A stretch of 64,000 nucleotides of DNA from Pantoea deleyi (GCF_022647325.1 NZ_CP071405.1:248001-312000), one strand, 5' to 3'; counted from the stretch's first letter, positions 28,544 through 38,616 are shown. Notes: generated from the letters alone by a model not told the origin. Numbers and translations: made by a program.

Positions 28544-30586
28544 ATGACCAATCCGCTACTGACATCTTTTACGCTTCCCCCTTTTTCTGCCATCCAGCCT
28601 GAACATGTGGTGCCTGCCGTGACGGAAGTACTCAGCCAGTGTCGCGCAGAAGTTGAAAAAGTCGTGGCGCAGGGCGCGCCCTACACCTGGGATAACCTGG
28701 TTCAGCCGCTGGCGGAAACCGACGATCGCCTGAGCCGCATCTTCTCCCCGGTCAGCCACCTTAACTCCGTGAAAAACAGCCCGGAGCTGCGCGAAGCCTA
28801 TGAGCAGACGCTGCCGCTGCTCTCTGAATACAGCACCTGGGTTGGTCAGCATGAGGGCCTCTATCAGGCCTATCGCAGCCTGAAAGCGAGCGACGAGTAT
28901 GCTGCGCTGGATCTGGCGCAGAAGAAGGCGGTCGATAACGCCCTGCGTGATTTCGAACTTTCCGGTATCGGTCTGCCCAAAGAGAAGCAGCAGCGCTATG
29001 GCGAGATCGCCGCGCGCCTCTCTGAACTGGGATCGGCCTACAGCAACAACGTGCTGGATGCCACAATGGGCTGGAGCAAGCTGATCACCGACGAAAGCGA
29101 ACTGGCGGGGATGCCGGAAAGCGCGCTGGCCGCGGCGAAAGCCCAGGCCGAAGCCAAAGAGCAGGAAGGCTGGCTGCTGACGCTGGATATCCCAAGCTAT
29201 CTGCCGGTCATGACGTACTGCGACAACGCCGCGCTGCGTGAAGAGATGTATCGCGCCTACGCAACACGCGCCTCCGATCAGGGACCGAACGCCGGTAAGT
29301 GGGATAACGGCCCTGTCATGGCGGAAGAGCTGGCGCTGCGTCACGAACTGGCACAATTGCTGGGCTTTGACTCCTACGCCGATAAATCGCTGGCGACCAA
29401 AATGGCGCAGAGCCCGTCTCAGGTGATCGATTTCCTCAATGACCTGGCGGAACGCGCCCGTCCGCAGGGCGAAAAAGAGCTCGAGCAGCTGCGCGCCTTC
29501 GCCCAGAAAGAGCACGGCGTAACGCAGCTCAATCCGTGGGATCTCACCTATTACGGCGAAAAGCAGAAGCAGCATCTCTACACCATCAGCGATGAGCAGC
29601 TGCGTCCTTACTTCCCGGAAGAGCGGGCCGTCGCCGGTCTGTTTGAAGTGGTCAAACGCATTTACGGCATCACGGCGAAGCAGCGCACCGACGTCGAGGT
29701 TTATCACCCTGACGTGAAGTTCTTCGATCTGTTCGATGAAACCGGTGAACTGCGCGGCAGCTTCTACCTCGACCTCTACGCCCGTGAGCACAAGCGCGGC
29801 GGAGCCTGGATGGATGACTGCGTCGGCCAGATGCGGAAGGCCGATGGCAGCCTGCAGAAGCCGGTCGCCTACCTGACCTGTAACTTTAACCGCCCGGTAA
29901 AAGGCAAACCGGCGCTGTTCACGCATGACGAAGTGATTACCCTGTTCCATGAGTTTGGACACGGCCTGCACCACATGCTGACCCGTATCGAAGCGCCGGG
30001 CGTATCCGGCATCAACGGGGTGCCGTGGGATGCGGTCGAACTGCCAAGTCAGTTCATGGAAAACTGGTGCTGGGAACCTGACGCGCTGGCCTTTATCTCC
30101 GGTCACTATGAAACCGGCGAGCCGCTGCCGAAAGCGCTGCTGGATAAAATGCTGGCGGCTAAAAACTACCAGGCGGCGCTGTTTATCCTGCGTCAGCTTG
30201 AGTTTGGTCTGTTCGACTTCCGTCTGCATACCGAGTTTAACCCGGAGAAAGGCGCGCAGATTCTGGAAACCCTGCGTGAAGTGAAAAGCCGCGTGGCGGT
30301 CGTTCCGAGCCCGGAGTGGGGCCGCTTCCCGCACGCCTTCAGCCATATCTTCGCGGGTGGCTATGCTGCCGGTTACTACAGCTATCTGTGGGCCGATGTG
30401 CTGGCGGCAGACGCCTATTCCCGCTTCGAAGAAGAGGGCATCTTCAACCGTGAAACCGGTCAGTCGTTCCTGGATAACATCCTGACACGCGGGGGATCTG
30501 AAGAGCCGATGGAGCTGTTCAAACGTTTCCGTGGGCGTGAGCCGCAGCTCGATGCGATGCTGGAACATTACGGCATTCAGGGATAA
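28544..30586 (+). CDS. prlC: Oligopeptidase A
   Basis: A 680-residue M3 zinc metallopeptidase, the exact length of E. coli PrlC/OpdA, which degrades signal-peptide fragments and other oligopeptides in the cytosol. The zinc motif HEFGH lies at about residues 468-472, with a downstream glutamate ligand in the [11 protein letters not shown] region. I chose the ATG at 28544 (MTNPLLTSF) behind AAAGGACTG; a 15-codon upstream extension is not conserved. rsmJ begins 8 nt after the stop, the same gene pair as in E. coli. Confidence 0.96.
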   Translation: MTNPLLTSFTLPPFSAIQPEHVVPAVTEVLSQCRAEVEKVVAQGAPYTWDNLVQPLAETDDRLSRIFSPVSHLNSVKNSPELREAYEQTLPLLSEYSTWVGQHEGLYQAYRSLKASDEYAALDLAQKKAVDNALRDFELSGIGLPKEKQQRYGEIAARLSELGSAYSNNVLDATMGWSKLITDESELAGMPESALAAAKAQAEAKEQEGWLLTLDIPSYLPVMTYCDNAALREEMYRAYATRASDQGPNAGKWDNGPVMAEELALRHELAQLLGFDSYADKSLATKMAQSPSQVIDFLNDLAERARPQGEKELEQLRAFAQKEHGVTQLNPWDLTYYGEKQKQHLYTISDEQLRPYFPEERAVAGLFEVVKRIYGITAKQRTDVEVYHPDVKFFDLFDETGELRGSFYLDLYAREHKRGGAWMDDCVGQMRKADGSLQKPVAYLTCNFNRPVKGKPALFTHDEVITLFHEFGHGLHHMLTRIEAPGVSGINGVPWDAVELPSQFMENWCWEPDALAFISGHYETGEPLPKALLDKMLAAKNYQAALFILRQLEFGLFDFRLHTEFNPEKGAQILETLREVKSRVAVVPSPEWGRFPHAFSHIFAGGYAAGYYSYLWADVLAADAYSRFEEEGIFNRETGQSFLDNILTRGGSEEPMELFKRFRGREPQLDAMLEHYGIQG

Positions 30587-30594
30587 GTCGGTTC

Positions 30595-31365
30595 GTGAAA
30601 ATCTGTTTACTTGATGAATCGGGCGCCGGAAACGGCGCCTTATCACATTTAGCGCAGCGCTGGCGGCTGGAGCACGATGACGCCGCGCCGCTGGCCCTGG
30701 TGCAGACGGCCACGCATCTGGAGCTGCGCAAGCGTGATGAGCCCCGGCTGGGCGGCATTTTTGTCGATTTCGTCACCGGGGCGATGGCGCATCGCCGCCG
30801 CTTTGGTGGCGGTCGCGGTGAAGCCGTGGCGAAAGCGGTCGGCATCAAAGGCAGCTACCTGCCGGATGTGGTTGATGCCACGGCCGGTCTGGGGCGGGAT
30901 GCGTTTGTGCTGGCGGCGCTGGGTTGCCGGGTGCGGATGCTGGAACGTCATCCGGTGGTGGCTGCACTGCTGGAAGATGGCCTGCAGCGCGGTTATCAGG
31001 ATGCCGAAATCGGGCCCTGGCTGCGCGAACGGCTGACGCTGATTCATGCCGCCAGCGCACAGGCGCTGGGCGAGATCACGCCGCAGCCCGATGTGGTCTA
31101 TCTTGACCCGATGTATCCCCATCGCCAGAAAAGTGCGTTAGTGAAAAAGGAGATGCGGGTATTCCAGTCGCTGGTTGGCCCCGATGAAGACGCGGATGCG
31201 TTACTGGAACCGGCCCGCCGGCTGGCCAAGAAGCGCATTGTGGTTAAACGGCCAGACTACGCGCCGCCGCTGGCAGGCGTGGAGACGCAGGCGGCGGTGG
31301 TCACCAAAAGTCATCGCTTCGATATCTATCCTCCTCTGACAGGCGCGGCGCAATCCGGGTCGTGA
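30595..31365 (+). CDS. rsmJ: 16S rRNA (guanine1516-N2)-methyltransferase
   Basis: A 256-residue SAM methyltransferase that makes m2G1516 in 16S rRNA. The SAM motif [15 protein letters not shown], the catalytic VYLDPMYPH and [15 protein letters not shown] match E. coli RsmJ almost word for word. The start is GTG at 30595, 8 nt past prlC, so it is probably translated from the prlC message. In E. coli dtpB lies between this gene and uspA; here that place holds a short peptide gene. Confidence 0.95.
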   Translation: MKICLLDESGAGNGALSHLAQRWRLEHDDAAPLALVQTATHLELRKRDEPRLGGIFVDFVTGAMAHRRRFGGGRGEAVAKAVGIKGSYLPDVVDATAGLGRDAFVLAALGCRVRMLERHPVVAALLEDGLQRGYQDAEIGPWLRERLTLIHAASAQALGEITPQPDVVYLDPMYPHRQKSALVKKEMRVFQSLVGPDEDADALLEPARRLAKKRIVVKRPDYAPPLAGVETQAAVVTKSHRFDIYPPLTGAAQSGS

Positions 31366-31458
31366 CAGGGGTGTCGTCCGCCAGGCAGCCTGACCGGTTT
31401 ATCGGACACGTTTCCTTGCCGGACGGGTCATGCACGTTTTAACCGACGACCGGTGAAA

Positions 31459-31494
31459 TAAAAAAATGGCTGAATAGTTTCAGCCATTTTTTTT
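31459..31494. terminator. Bidirectional terminator between rsmJ and the small peptide gene
   Basis: AAAAAATGGCTGAA and TTTCAGCCATTTTTTT pair around a TAG loop, giving A- and T-runs on both sides. It can stop transcripts from rsmJ (+) and from the small peptide gene (-), whose stop lies about 57 nt away. Confidence 0.88.
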
Positions 31495-31550
31495 AAAAGG
31501 CACTGCGTGTGACTGCGGCATAATCGTTATGCCCGTGCCCGGCGAGCCGC

Positions 31551-31763
31551 TTATTTTGACCGGTAGGCCACAATCCCATGGGGCAAATACCCCACAGGTG
31601 GACGAAGGGCCGGCAGGTTTGGATCGATGTGTTCAGGCTGGAATGGGAGAGCCCATTTTCTTAATTCCGTCAGTTGCTCTTTAGTCAGGTGCACGAAAGC
31701 TATCAGATTGGTGACACCTGCTCCGCTGACCGCCGTTTTTTCTGCCAGGTTAATTTCTCTCAT
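31551..31763 (-). CDS. Small peptide with microcin-like double-glycine-type leader
   Basis: A 70-residue product I do not recognise as a whole. The first 15 residues, MREINLAEKTAVSGA, match the leaders of class II microcins: E492 and H47 precursors also begin MREI and have 15-residue leaders ending in Gly-Ala, by memory. Predicted cleavage after GA leaves a 55-residue peptide beginning GVTNLIAF. It has no cysteine, a Leu/Lys/Glu-rich helix (residues 25-38) and a proline-rich tail ending in AYRSK. The ATG at 31763 has AAGGAT about 8 nt upstream; the frame also reaches 31841 with no matching site. No C39 transporter or immunity gene is visible nearby. Confidence 0.65.
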   Translation of the reverse strand: MREINLAEKTAVSGAGVTNLIAFVHLTKEQLTELRKWALPFQPEHIDPNLPALRPPVGYLPHGIVAYRSK

Positions 31764-31945
31764 CGTTAACATCCTTATTTGTTTCTCTGAATCAGATAAA
31801 GGAACTCTTGTGCGGTGCTCGCCCGTGCAAATAACAGGCAAGCCAGCGAAAGATAACGAATGCGGTGATCTTTGCCTATCGTAATACTTTGATAAGTTAC
31901 GTTTTGCTGTCAGGAATCAGCCCGGCAGGGGCAGGGTGTCCAGGC

Positions 31946-31974
31946 ATAAAAAAAGCCGGCGGGCGCCGGCTTTC
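31946..31974 (-). terminator. Terminator of uspA
   Basis: On the minus strand AAAGCCGGCG and CGCCGGCTTT pair around a short loop and run into a seven-T tract. It begins about 10 nt past the uspA stop. Confidence 0.9.
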
Positions 31975-31984
31975 GGAAGCGGGA

Positions 31985-32422
31985 TCACGCGTCATCTTCA
32001 TCGCGTAGCGGCACAATCAGCATGTCGATGTGCACGGTATTGATCAGCTGGCGGGCAGAGGACATCAGTTTGCTCCAGAAATCCTGATGATGACCACACA
32101 CGACCAGATCAACATCATATTTCTTAATCGCATCCACCAGCACCTGGCCCAGGTCGCCGCTGCCGCTCAGCGTCTCACTGATGGGATAGCCTGCTGCGTC
32201 CGACAACCCTTTCAGCGCGGTATGCGTCTCTTCGGAAATGCGCTTCTGCATATCCCCCAGATTGACATCGATCAGGCCGGTGTAGAGGTCAGAGTAATTC
32301 ACATCAACGTGAATCAGGGAAATTCTGGCATCGTACGGACGCGCCAGCGAGACGGCCTTATCCACCAGCAACTGACTTTCCGGGGAAAGGTCTACTGCAA
32401 TCAGGATGTGTTTATAAGCCAT
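31985..32422 (-). CDS. uspA: Universal stress protein A
   Basis: A 145-residue cytosolic protein nearly identical to E. coli UspA ([16 protein letters not shown] at the start, [19 protein letters not shown] in the middle, [11 protein letters not shown] at the end). UspA accumulates on growth arrest and stress. The ATG is preceded by AGGAG. It is divergent from uspB as in E. coli. A TATACT element on the minus strand at 32565-32570 may be part of its promoter. Confidence 0.96.
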   Translation of the reverse strand: MAYKHILIAVDLSPESQLLVDKAVSLARPYDARISLIHVDVNYSDLYTGLIDVNLGDMQKRISEETHTALKGLSDAAGYPISETLSGSGDLGQVLVDAIKKYDVDLVVCGHHQDFWSKLMSSARQLINTVHIDMLIVPLRDEDDA

Positions 32423-32838
32423 GATAAAACTCCTTTCACGAGATTAAGGATGGCATCCGGTGTTCCTGCCGCGTCACAGCTTAGCGAAATCCCTTGCGCG
32501 AGCGGGCGATGAGCGCCACCAAAGTGTCTACCTGCGTTGCAGGTGATGATGTTGTTATCCCCTGAGTATAGCCTTCTCTCACCGCAAATGCTGCCGTTGC
32601 CGCCTGGCTTGTGCAGCAGATCAAGGCTGTTCAGAATTTACTCGCGCTGAACGAAAATCATCGTTGGAAAAAATGTAAAGATTTCTCCTACACTGAAAAA
32701 AGGCGGTCCGATTCGCGGCCGCTCAGGGGGTCGAAAAACTTTTGCAGTCCGGTGATTCAGTGGCGGGTTATATCGGCAGGCGGGCTCAGTGCATGATGCG
32801 GGGGCTGCGGCTGCGATTCCGGCCGGGAGGGGGAGAAG
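32423..32838. promoter_or_regulatory. uspA-uspB divergent control region
   Basis: A 416-base gap without a convincing gene. On the plus strand CTACACT (32688-32694) resembles a sigma-S extended -10 element and fits the stationary-phase control known for uspB. On the minus strand TATACT at 32565-32570 could be the uspA -10. GGGAGAAG just before 32839 is the uspB ribosome site. Both promoter calls are by eye. Confidence 0.5.
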
Positions 32839-33174
32839 ATGATCAGCACTGTTGCGCTTTTCTGGGCTCTTTGTGTGGTGTGTATCGTAAATATGGCGCG
32901 CTATTTCTCATCACTGCGCGCGCTGCTGGCGGTGCTGCGGGGCTGTGATCCGCTGCTGTATCAGTATGTCGATGGTGCGGGCTTTTTCACTTCTCACGGC
33001 CAGCCGAGCAAACAGGTGCGGCTGGTAACCTATATCTGGGCAAAGCGTTACCTTGACCACCATGACGATGAGTTCATCCGGCGCTGTGAGCGGGTGCGGG
33101 GGCAGTTCATTCTGACCAGCGCGCTGTGCGGGCTGGTGGTGATCAGTCTGGTGGGGCTGGCGATCTGGCATTAA
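32839..33174 (+). CDS. uspB: Universal stress protein B
   Basis: A 111-residue membrane protein, the same length as E. coli UspB, with one hydrophobic segment at each end (about residues 2-22 and 89-110) and a charged loop between ([20 protein letters not shown]). UspB is a sigma-S-dependent protein linked to ethanol tolerance in stationary phase. A strong terminator overlaps its stop codon. The convergent pitA gene follows. Confidence 0.94.
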   Translation: MISTVALFWALCVVCIVNMARYFSSLRALLAVLRGCDPLLYQYVDGAGFFTSHGQPSKQVRLVTYIWAKRYLDHHDDEFIRRCERVRGQFILTSALCGLVVISLVGLAIWH

Positions 33175-33200
33175 AAAGGGCGACCTGAGTCGCCCTTTTT
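33174..33200. terminator. Terminator between uspB and pitA
   Basis: AAAAGGGCGAC and GTCGCCCTTTTT pair around a CTGA loop right at the uspB stop. The flanking A- and T-runs allow it to serve both uspB (+) and pitA (-), whose stop is at 33209. Confidence 0.9.
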
Positions 33201-33208
33201 CGCGGAGA

Positions 33209-34711
33209 TTACACCAGTTTCAGGGCAATCCAGTAGAGCGAACCGGAAAGCAGAATACAGACCGGCAGGGTGAAGACCCAGGCCATGGCGATATTCTTGA
33301 TGGTCCGGCTCTGCAATCCGCCGCCGTCGACCAGCATTGTACCGGCTACCGACGAGGAGAGGATGTGCGTGGTGGAAACAGGCATCCCGGTGTAGCTGGC
33401 GATGCCAATCGACAGCGCGGCGGTAACCTGCGCTGACATACCCTGCGCATAGGTCATGCCCTTTTTACCAATCTTCTCACCGATGGTGGTGGCAACACGA
33501 CGCCAGCCAATCATCGTACCGGTGCCCAGCGCCAGCGCGACGGCCACAATAATCCAGATCGGCGCATACTCGATCGTGCCCAGCAGGTCGCTTTTCAGTT
33601 TATTGAGGAAGCGCTTGTCATCCGCTGAGGTTTCCGGCAGACGGGCCGCTTTGTCTGCGGTATCAGAGATACACAGCAGCAGGCGACGCATATGACCGCG
33701 CTGGTCTACGGTCAGCTGATCGTAGCTTTGCAGATTGTTCAGCAGCACCTGTGCACCCTGTACCGCCTGCAGTGCGCGCGCGCTGTCACAATGGAACTCT
33801 TTCGGGCTGGCCGCAGGCACTTCTTCCGGCGTTGGCAGCTTAGGCGGTGCCATCTGGATGATGTGCGTCAGCGACGCGTTATGCTGCTGATAGTACTGCT
33901 CAAGGTGGTTGACCGCATCGCGGGTACGCGTGATGTCATAGCCGGAGGCGTTCATGTTGACCACGAACCCGGCAGGTGCCACACCGATCAGGACCAGCAT
34001 GATCAGGCCAATGCCTTTCTGACCGTCGTTCGCACCGTGCGAGTAGCTCACGCCGATTGCCGAAACAATCAGGGCGATACGGGTCCAGAACGGCGGCTTT
34101 TTCTTGCCGTCGATCTTCTCGCGGTCCGCAGGCGTCATGTGGATGCGCGCCCGCTTCTTGGTGCTGCTCCAGTAGCGGCGCAGAATAAAGATCAGCCCCC
34201 CTGCCAGCACCAGGCCGACAATTGGCGACAGGATCAGCGAGAGGAAGATATTCAGCACTTTCGGGATGTTGAGCGCATCAACGACCGACGTTCCGCTCAT
34301 CAGAGCATTGGTCAGACCGATACCGATGATGGCACCAATCAGCGTATGGGAGCTGGAGGCAGGCAGCCCGAGATACCAGGTGCCGAGGTTCCAGATAATC
34401 GCCGCCAGCAGCATGGAGAACACCATGGCGAGACCGTGCGCCGATCCAACATTCAGCAACAGATCGGTGGGAAGCATATGAACGATAGCGTAAGCGACAC
34501 TCAATCCACCGAGCAGCACGCCAAGGAAGTTGAAGACACCGGCCATGACCACAGCAAGCTGGGCCCGCATGGCACGGGTATAGATGACCGTCGCAACTGC
34601 GTTGGCCGTGTCGTGAAAACCGTTGATTGCTTCGTAAAACAATACAAACAGCAGGGCAAGAACCAATAACAGGCTAGTACTGAGGTCTAGACCAGCAAAC
34701 AGATGTAGCAT
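33209..34711 (-). CDS. pitA: Low-affinity inorganic phosphate transporter
   Basis: A 500-residue inner-membrane carrier (E. coli PitA 499) that takes up phosphate as a metal-phosphate complex with protons. The PiT signatures [15 protein letters not shown] and [13 protein letters not shown] are present in the two halves, with the cytosolic loop at about residues 270-390. I chose the ATG at 34711 (MLHLFAGLD), where E. coli PitA begins; the frame extends nine codons further. It keeps the uspB-pitA neighbourhood of E. coli. Confidence 0.95.
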   Translation of the reverse strand: MLHLFAGLDLSTSLLLVLALLFVLFYEAINGFHDTANAVATVIYTRAMRAQLAVVMAGVFNFLGVLLGGLSVAYAIVHMLPTDLLLNVGSAHGLAMVFSMLLAAIIWNLGTWYLGLPASSSHTLIGAIIGIGLTNALMSGTSVVDALNIPKVLNIFLSLILSPIVGLVLAGGLIFILRRYWSSTKKRARIHMTPADREKIDGKKKPPFWTRIALIVSAIGVSYSHGANDGQKGIGLIMLVLIGVAPAGFVVNMNASGYDITRTRDAVNHLEQYYQQHNASLTHIIQMAPPKLPTPEEVPAASPKEFHCDSARALQAVQGAQVLLNNLQSYDQLTVDQRGHMRRLLLCISDTADKAARLPETSADDKRFLNKLKSDLLGTIEYAPIWIIVAVALALGTGTMIGWRRVATTIGEKIGKKGMTYAQGMSAQVTAALSIGIASYTGMPVSTTHILSSSVAGTMLVDGGGLQSRTIKNIAMAWVFTLPVCILLSGSLYWIALKLV

Positions 34712-34954
34712 AAACGTTACGCCATTTTTGGAGGACATGAACGCGGCGCATTATCCGCGACAACGTGCGGTATGGGAAAGCAAAATATAGTTCTAATTTG
34801 ACCTTTCGTCGTAAGAGTGACAGCCCGGTGGGTGAAAAAGGGTCAGATATCAGTCAGATACAATATGACACATTTACGGCAATTTTTTGACGCTGGCGTC
34901 TCCGTGAGCAGATCACTACAATCTGCGCCTTTCCCGTAAAATGAGTGAACCGCA

Positions 34955-36139
34955 GTGGAACAGTTTGACGTTATCATCATTGGTGCCGGTGCCGCAGGGC
35001 TGTTCTGTGCCGCTCAGGCCGGGCAGCGCGGACGCCGCGTATTACTGCTGGATAACGGCAAAAAGCCGGGTCGTAAGATTCTGATGTCGGGCGGTGGCCG
35101 CTGCAATTTTACCAATCTCTACACCGAACCGGCGGCCTATCTGTCGCACAATCCCCACTTCTGTAAATCCGCGCTGGCGCGTTACACCCAGTGGGATTTT
35201 ATCGATCTGGTGAATCGCCACGGGATTGCCTGGCACGAGAAAACCCTGGGTCAGCTCTTCTGCGACGACTCGGCTCAGCAGATCGTTGATCTGCTGCTGG
35301 CCGAATGCGACAAAGGGAACGTGACGCTGCGGCTGCGCAGCGAGGTGCTCAGCGTGGCGCGCGACGACAGCGGCTATACGCTGCAACTCAATGGCAGCAC
35401 GGTTCAGGCGCAGAAGCTGGTGATCGCCAGCGGCGGCCTGTCGATGCCGGGCCTGGGCGCCTCGCCGTTTGGCTACAGAATCGCGGATCAGTTCGGCCTG
35501 AACGTCTATCCGACGCGGGCGGCGCTGGTGCCTTTTACCCTGCATAAGCCGCTGCTGGAGCAGTTACAGACGCTGTCAGGCGTCGCGCTGGACACCACGA
35601 TCGACGCGCAGGATGGCACCCGCTTTAAAGAGGCGATGCTGTTCACCCACCGCGGCCTCTCCGGCCCGGCGGTGTTGCAGATCTCCAGCTACTGGCTGCC
35701 GGGTGAATTCGTTACGATCGATCTGTCGCCCGCTACGCCGCTGGAGGCGTTTCTGACGGCCCAGCGCAACGCGCACCCGAACCTGAGCCTGAAAAACAGC
35801 CTGGCGAAGATCCTGCCGAAGCGGCTGGTGGACGTGCTGCAGGGAATGAAGATGGTGCCGGATGTCACTCTGAAGCAGCTCAACAGCAGGCAGCAGAGCG
35901 AACTGGCGCAGGCGCTGCACGCCTGGCGTATCCAGCCCAATGGCACCGAGGGTTACCGCACGGCGGAGGTGACGCTCGGCGGTGTGGATACCACCCAGCT
36001 CTCCTCGAAAACGATGGAAGCGCGCGGGGTGCCGGGACTCTACTTTATCGGTGAAGTTGCCGATGTCACCGGCTGGCTGGGCGGCTATAACTTCCAGTGG
36101 GCCTGGAGTTCCGCCTGGGCCTGCGCCCAGGCGTTGTAA
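34955..36139 (+). CDS. yhiN: HI0933-family flavoprotein YhiN
   Basis: A 394-residue FAD-binding protein of the HI0933/BaiN-like family (E. coli YhiN 400). The dinucleotide-binding motif GAGAAGLFCA lies at residues 9-18 and GGGRCNFTN near 44-52. The C-terminal GWLGGYNFQWAWSSAW is the family hallmark. The start is GTG at 34955 with only a weak ribosome site. Relatives reduce bile-acid or other enones, but the enterobacterial substrate is not known. It is divergent from pitA as in E. coli. Confidence 0.9.
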   Translation: MEQFDVIIIGAGAAGLFCAAQAGQRGRRVLLLDNGKKPGRKILMSGGGRCNFTNLYTEPAAYLSHNPHFCKSALARYTQWDFIDLVNRHGIAWHEKTLGQLFCDDSAQQIVDLLLAECDKGNVTLRLRSEVLSVARDDSGYTLQLNGSTVQAQKLVIASGGLSMPGLGASPFGYRIADQFGLNVYPTRAALVPFTLHKPLLEQLQTLSGVALDTTIDAQDGTRFKEAMLFTHRGLSGPAVLQISSYWLPGEFVTIDLSPATPLEAFLTAQRNAHPNLSLKNSLAKILPKRLVDVLQGMKMVPDVTLKQLNSRQQSELAQALHAWRIQPNGTEGYRTAEVTLGGVDTTQLSSKTMEARGVPGLYFIGEVADVTGWLGGYNFQWAWSSAWACAQAL

Positions 36140-36145
36140 GCCGCG

Positions 36146-37132
36146 CTACCAGCGCTGATGCACATGCGGTGCAATTTTCTCCTGATAGATCTGCTTCAGC
36201 GCGGTCATTGTCTCCGCAGAGAGTGCCTCAACGTCACTGGCGCGGGCGTTGGCTTCCGCCTGCTCACGGTTTTTCGCGCCAGGGATCACCACGCTGACCT
36301 CCTCGTTCATCAGGATCCAGCGCAGCGCAAACATCGCCATCGTGATGTCACCTGGCACCAGCCGGCGGATCTCCTCGACCGCGGCCAGAGCCACGTCGTA
36401 CGGCACGCCTGAGAAGGTTTCGCCTTTATCGAACGCTTCACCGTCACGGTTAAAGCTGCGGTGATCGTCCGCCGCAAACACGCTGTCGGCGCGCATCTTG
36501 CCGGTCAGCAGGCCAGAGGCCAGCGGCACACGGGCGATAATCGCCACCTCGCGTCGTTTCGCTTCGCGCAGCAGCAGTTCCGCCGGACGCTGGCGGAAAA
36601 TGTTGTAGATCAGCTGAATCGACGAGACGTTGGGAAATGCCAGCGCCTTCAGACCTTCCTCAACCTTCTCAACGGAGACGCCGTAGTGACGGATCTTCCC
36701 GGCGGCCACCATCTCATCCATTATCGCGAACACGTCCGGGTTGTAGTAAACCTCCGTTGGCGGGCAGTGCAGCTGCACCAGATCCAGGGTGTCGGTCTGC
36801 AGATTCTCCCGTGAGCGGTCGATAAAGGCGTTGAGGTTCTCTGCCGTATAGCCCTGGGCGACGTGGGGCGAGAGGCGACGGCCGAGCTTGGTGGCCACAA
36901 ACGGGCGTTCGCCGCCGCGCGCATTCAGCACCTCAGCAATGATTTTTTCGGAACGGCCATCGCCATAGACATCGGCGGTGTCGATAAAAGTTATACCCGC
37001 ATCCAGCGCGGCGTTCAGGGCCGCTCTGGCATCCTCCAGGCTCACTTCTCCCCAGGTGCCGCCAATGGCCCATGCGCCAAAACCAACTTCAGAGACGCGC
37101 TGACCGGTACGGCCCAGTGTTCGTAGTTTCAT
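36146..37132 (-). CDS. Aldo/keto reductase
   Basis: A 328-residue NADPH-dependent TIM-barrel reductase. The catalytic tetrad can be placed: Asp in FIDTADVYG, Tyr in the same segment, Lys in FVATKLGRR and a histidine in QLHCPP. The cofactor segment near the C-terminus reads VVIPGAKNREQAEANA. An AGGAAT site precedes the ATG. It converges on yhiN, ending 6 nt away. The substrate is unknown; relatives reduce aldehydes such as methylglyoxal. Confidence 0.87.
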   Translation of the reverse strand: MKLRTLGRTGQRVSEVGFGAWAIGGTWGEVSLEDARAALNAALDAGITFIDTADVYGDGRSEKIIAEVLNARGGERPFVATKLGRRLSPHVAQGYTAENLNAFIDRSRENLQTDTLDLVQLHCPPTEVYYNPDVFAIMDEMVAAGKIRHYGVSVEKVEEGLKALAFPNVSSIQLIYNIFRQRPAELLLREAKRREVAIIARVPLASGLLTGKMRADSVFAADDHRSFNRDGEAFDKGETFSGVPYDVALAAVEEIRRLVPGDITMAMFALRWILMNEEVSVVIPGAKNREQAEANARASDVEALSAETMTALKQIYQEKIAPHVHQRW

Positions 37133-37337
37133 GCAAACATTCCTCGATGCGTTTCAGACAGGGTGACAGAAGAGGGCTAACCATTGAGCTTAGCGCTTTC
37201 CGGCGCAGAGGCGACCGGATGATGCGGCAGATCGGCGCGGTGCAGCGCATCGGCAGGCTGCTGGTAACGTTGACGTTTTCCGCGAAAAACGGCGGCGTCC
37301 GGGCCTTCACCGCTTCGCTAATTAATTGATTTTAAGA

Positions 37338-37353
37338 AATTTCACCTGAAATT
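37338..37353. promoter_or_regulatory. Palindrome upstream of the unknown two-gene operon
   Basis: AATTTCA (37338-37344) and TGAAATT (37347-37353) are perfect 7-bp inverted arms around CC, about 64 nt before the first gene of the operon. It looks like an operator, but no regulator is adjacent. The region 37133-37416 otherwise holds no gene. Confidence 0.45.
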
Positions 37354-37416
37354 AAACAGGCGAGAGTGTGGATTCGGTCACATACTTCATGTTTTCAGGC
37401 TACCAGGTGGATCGCC

Positions 37417-37614
37417 ATGTTTAAATTTATTTCGTCGGTCTTTGCCAGTCCCGAGAAGTTTCTGCAGATCATGAGCCGTCAGGATATTAACGACTCGATC
37501 GCGGAAGGTGAGCGGATCATCATTGATGAGAACGGCAATATCTCAGTCAATACGCTGAGCGAGGAAGTCCATGAAGATTTTGCCCGCCATGTAAACACGT
37601 TAAAGGGAGTATGA
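37417..37614 (+). CDS. Small acidic protein of unknown function
   Basis: A 65-residue protein I do not recognise. It begins MFKFISSVFASPEKFLQIM, an amphipathic stretch that could touch the membrane, and continues with an acidic part (EGERIIIDENGNISVNTL, then EEVHEDFARHV). No cysteines or metal motif. AGGTGG lies 6 nt before the ATG at 37417. Its stop is 1 nt from the GTG start of the membrane protein gene that follows, so the two are translationally coupled and probably work together. Confidence 0.75.
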   Translation: MFKFISSVFASPEKFLQIMSRQDINDSIAEGERIIIDENGNISVNTLSEEVHEDFARHVNTLKGV

Positions 37615-37615
37615 G

Positions 37616-38443
37616 GTGGGTACCGCGATATTTATGGTGTTGATGGTCAGTGGTTACTGGTATACCAGCCGTGATTTAAACAGCCGCTTTAAAATCCGCC
37701 GCTCGTCAGGCTGGGATGTCTATTTCCTGGTGGCGCTCTACGGCTGTATCTTCGTCCTGCAGGGGGTGTTCGCGACCGGGCTGGTCTGGTTGCTGCTGCT
37801 CTGCATCTCCGGCATCGCCAATGCCGTACAGATGATCCCCGGCGTCCATCTGAAGTGGCAGGTGGAGTTTATGAACTGGAGCTTTCTTGGCATCCAGGCA
37901 CCGGTGGTGGTCATGCTCGCCTTTGCCATTCTGCTCTGCCTCTATCGCTCGAACTGGGCGGGCAGCGCGCGGCTCAACGTCTCCGGTCGTAAAGATCTCT
38001 ATCAGCGCCTCTCGCGCTCCAACGGCGTAGAGCAGCTGCTGTTTCAGTGTATGGAAGAGGGGGAGCTGGCGTGGATTACCCTCAAGTCGCGTCGTATCTA
38101 CATTGGCATGGTGCACGCCTCGACCTTTGAGTATGAGAGCACCAAAAATATCGTGCTGATCCCGATGCTGAGCGGGTATCGCGACAGCAAGACGCTGAAG
38201 CTGGCGGTGGAGCATAACTACAGCAAATGGTACGCCGAGCACAACATCACGCTCGACTCATCGCCTAAGGATGCAATGTCGTTCCGCAAAGTGATCATGG
38301 TTGACCAGATTGAGAGCCTGTCGCTGTTCGATCCCGCCAGTGCCACCGCGCTCTCCATGGGACATCCCCAGGAGGTCGAAAAGAGCCAGGGCACCGAGAA
38401 TGGCGACAGCCCGGATGCAGAAAGCCGGGACACGCCGGATTAA
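37616..38443 (+). CDS. Membrane protein of unknown function with large cytosolic domain
   Basis: A 275-residue protein I do not recognise. An N-terminal hydrophobic stretch and three further membrane segments (about 30-52, 55-75 and 90-112) are followed by a soluble domain of about 150 residues. That domain contains a mixed alpha/beta stretch (ITLKSRRIYIGMV, NIVLIPMLSGYRD) and an acidic, disordered-looking tail. The start is GTG behind AAAGGGAG, 1 nt past the preceding small gene. No enzyme motif is apparent. The pairing with a 65-residue acidic partner is the only functional clue. Confidence 0.75.
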   Translation: MGTAIFMVLMVSGYWYTSRDLNSRFKIRRSSGWDVYFLVALYGCIFVLQGVFATGLVWLLLLCISGIANAVQMIPGVHLKWQVEFMNWSFLGIQAPVVVMLAFAILLCLYRSNWAGSARLNVSGRKDLYQRLSRSNGVEQLLFQCMEEGELAWITLKSRRIYIGMVHASTFEYESTKNIVLIPMLSGYRDSKTLKLAVEHNYSKWYAEHNITLDSSPKDAMSFRKVIMVDQIESLSLFDPASATALSMGHPQEVEKSQGTENGDSPDAESRDTPD

Positions 38444-38616
38444 ACCGTTCCATGGGGTCCTCTGACCGCAGGCCAGAGGACAATCAGACACATTGACCTC
38501 TCCCTACCCGCGCGCTGCCCTGGCAGAGGCGCACTCTCCGCCAGACAGCACACCTGGCCATGGCCTGAGCGGATTAGCGGTTAAGCTTGTCATGAGACAA
38601 TCAACCAGGAGTGAAT

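Noticed and set aside
28556-30646. A 696-codon open frame on the strand opposite prlC
   Set aside because: It mirrors the codon phase of a well-conserved gene in high-GC DNA, has no ribosome site and no recognisable domain. Similar long antisense frames over proP (45752-46975) and kdpD (15963-17126) are rejected for the same reason.
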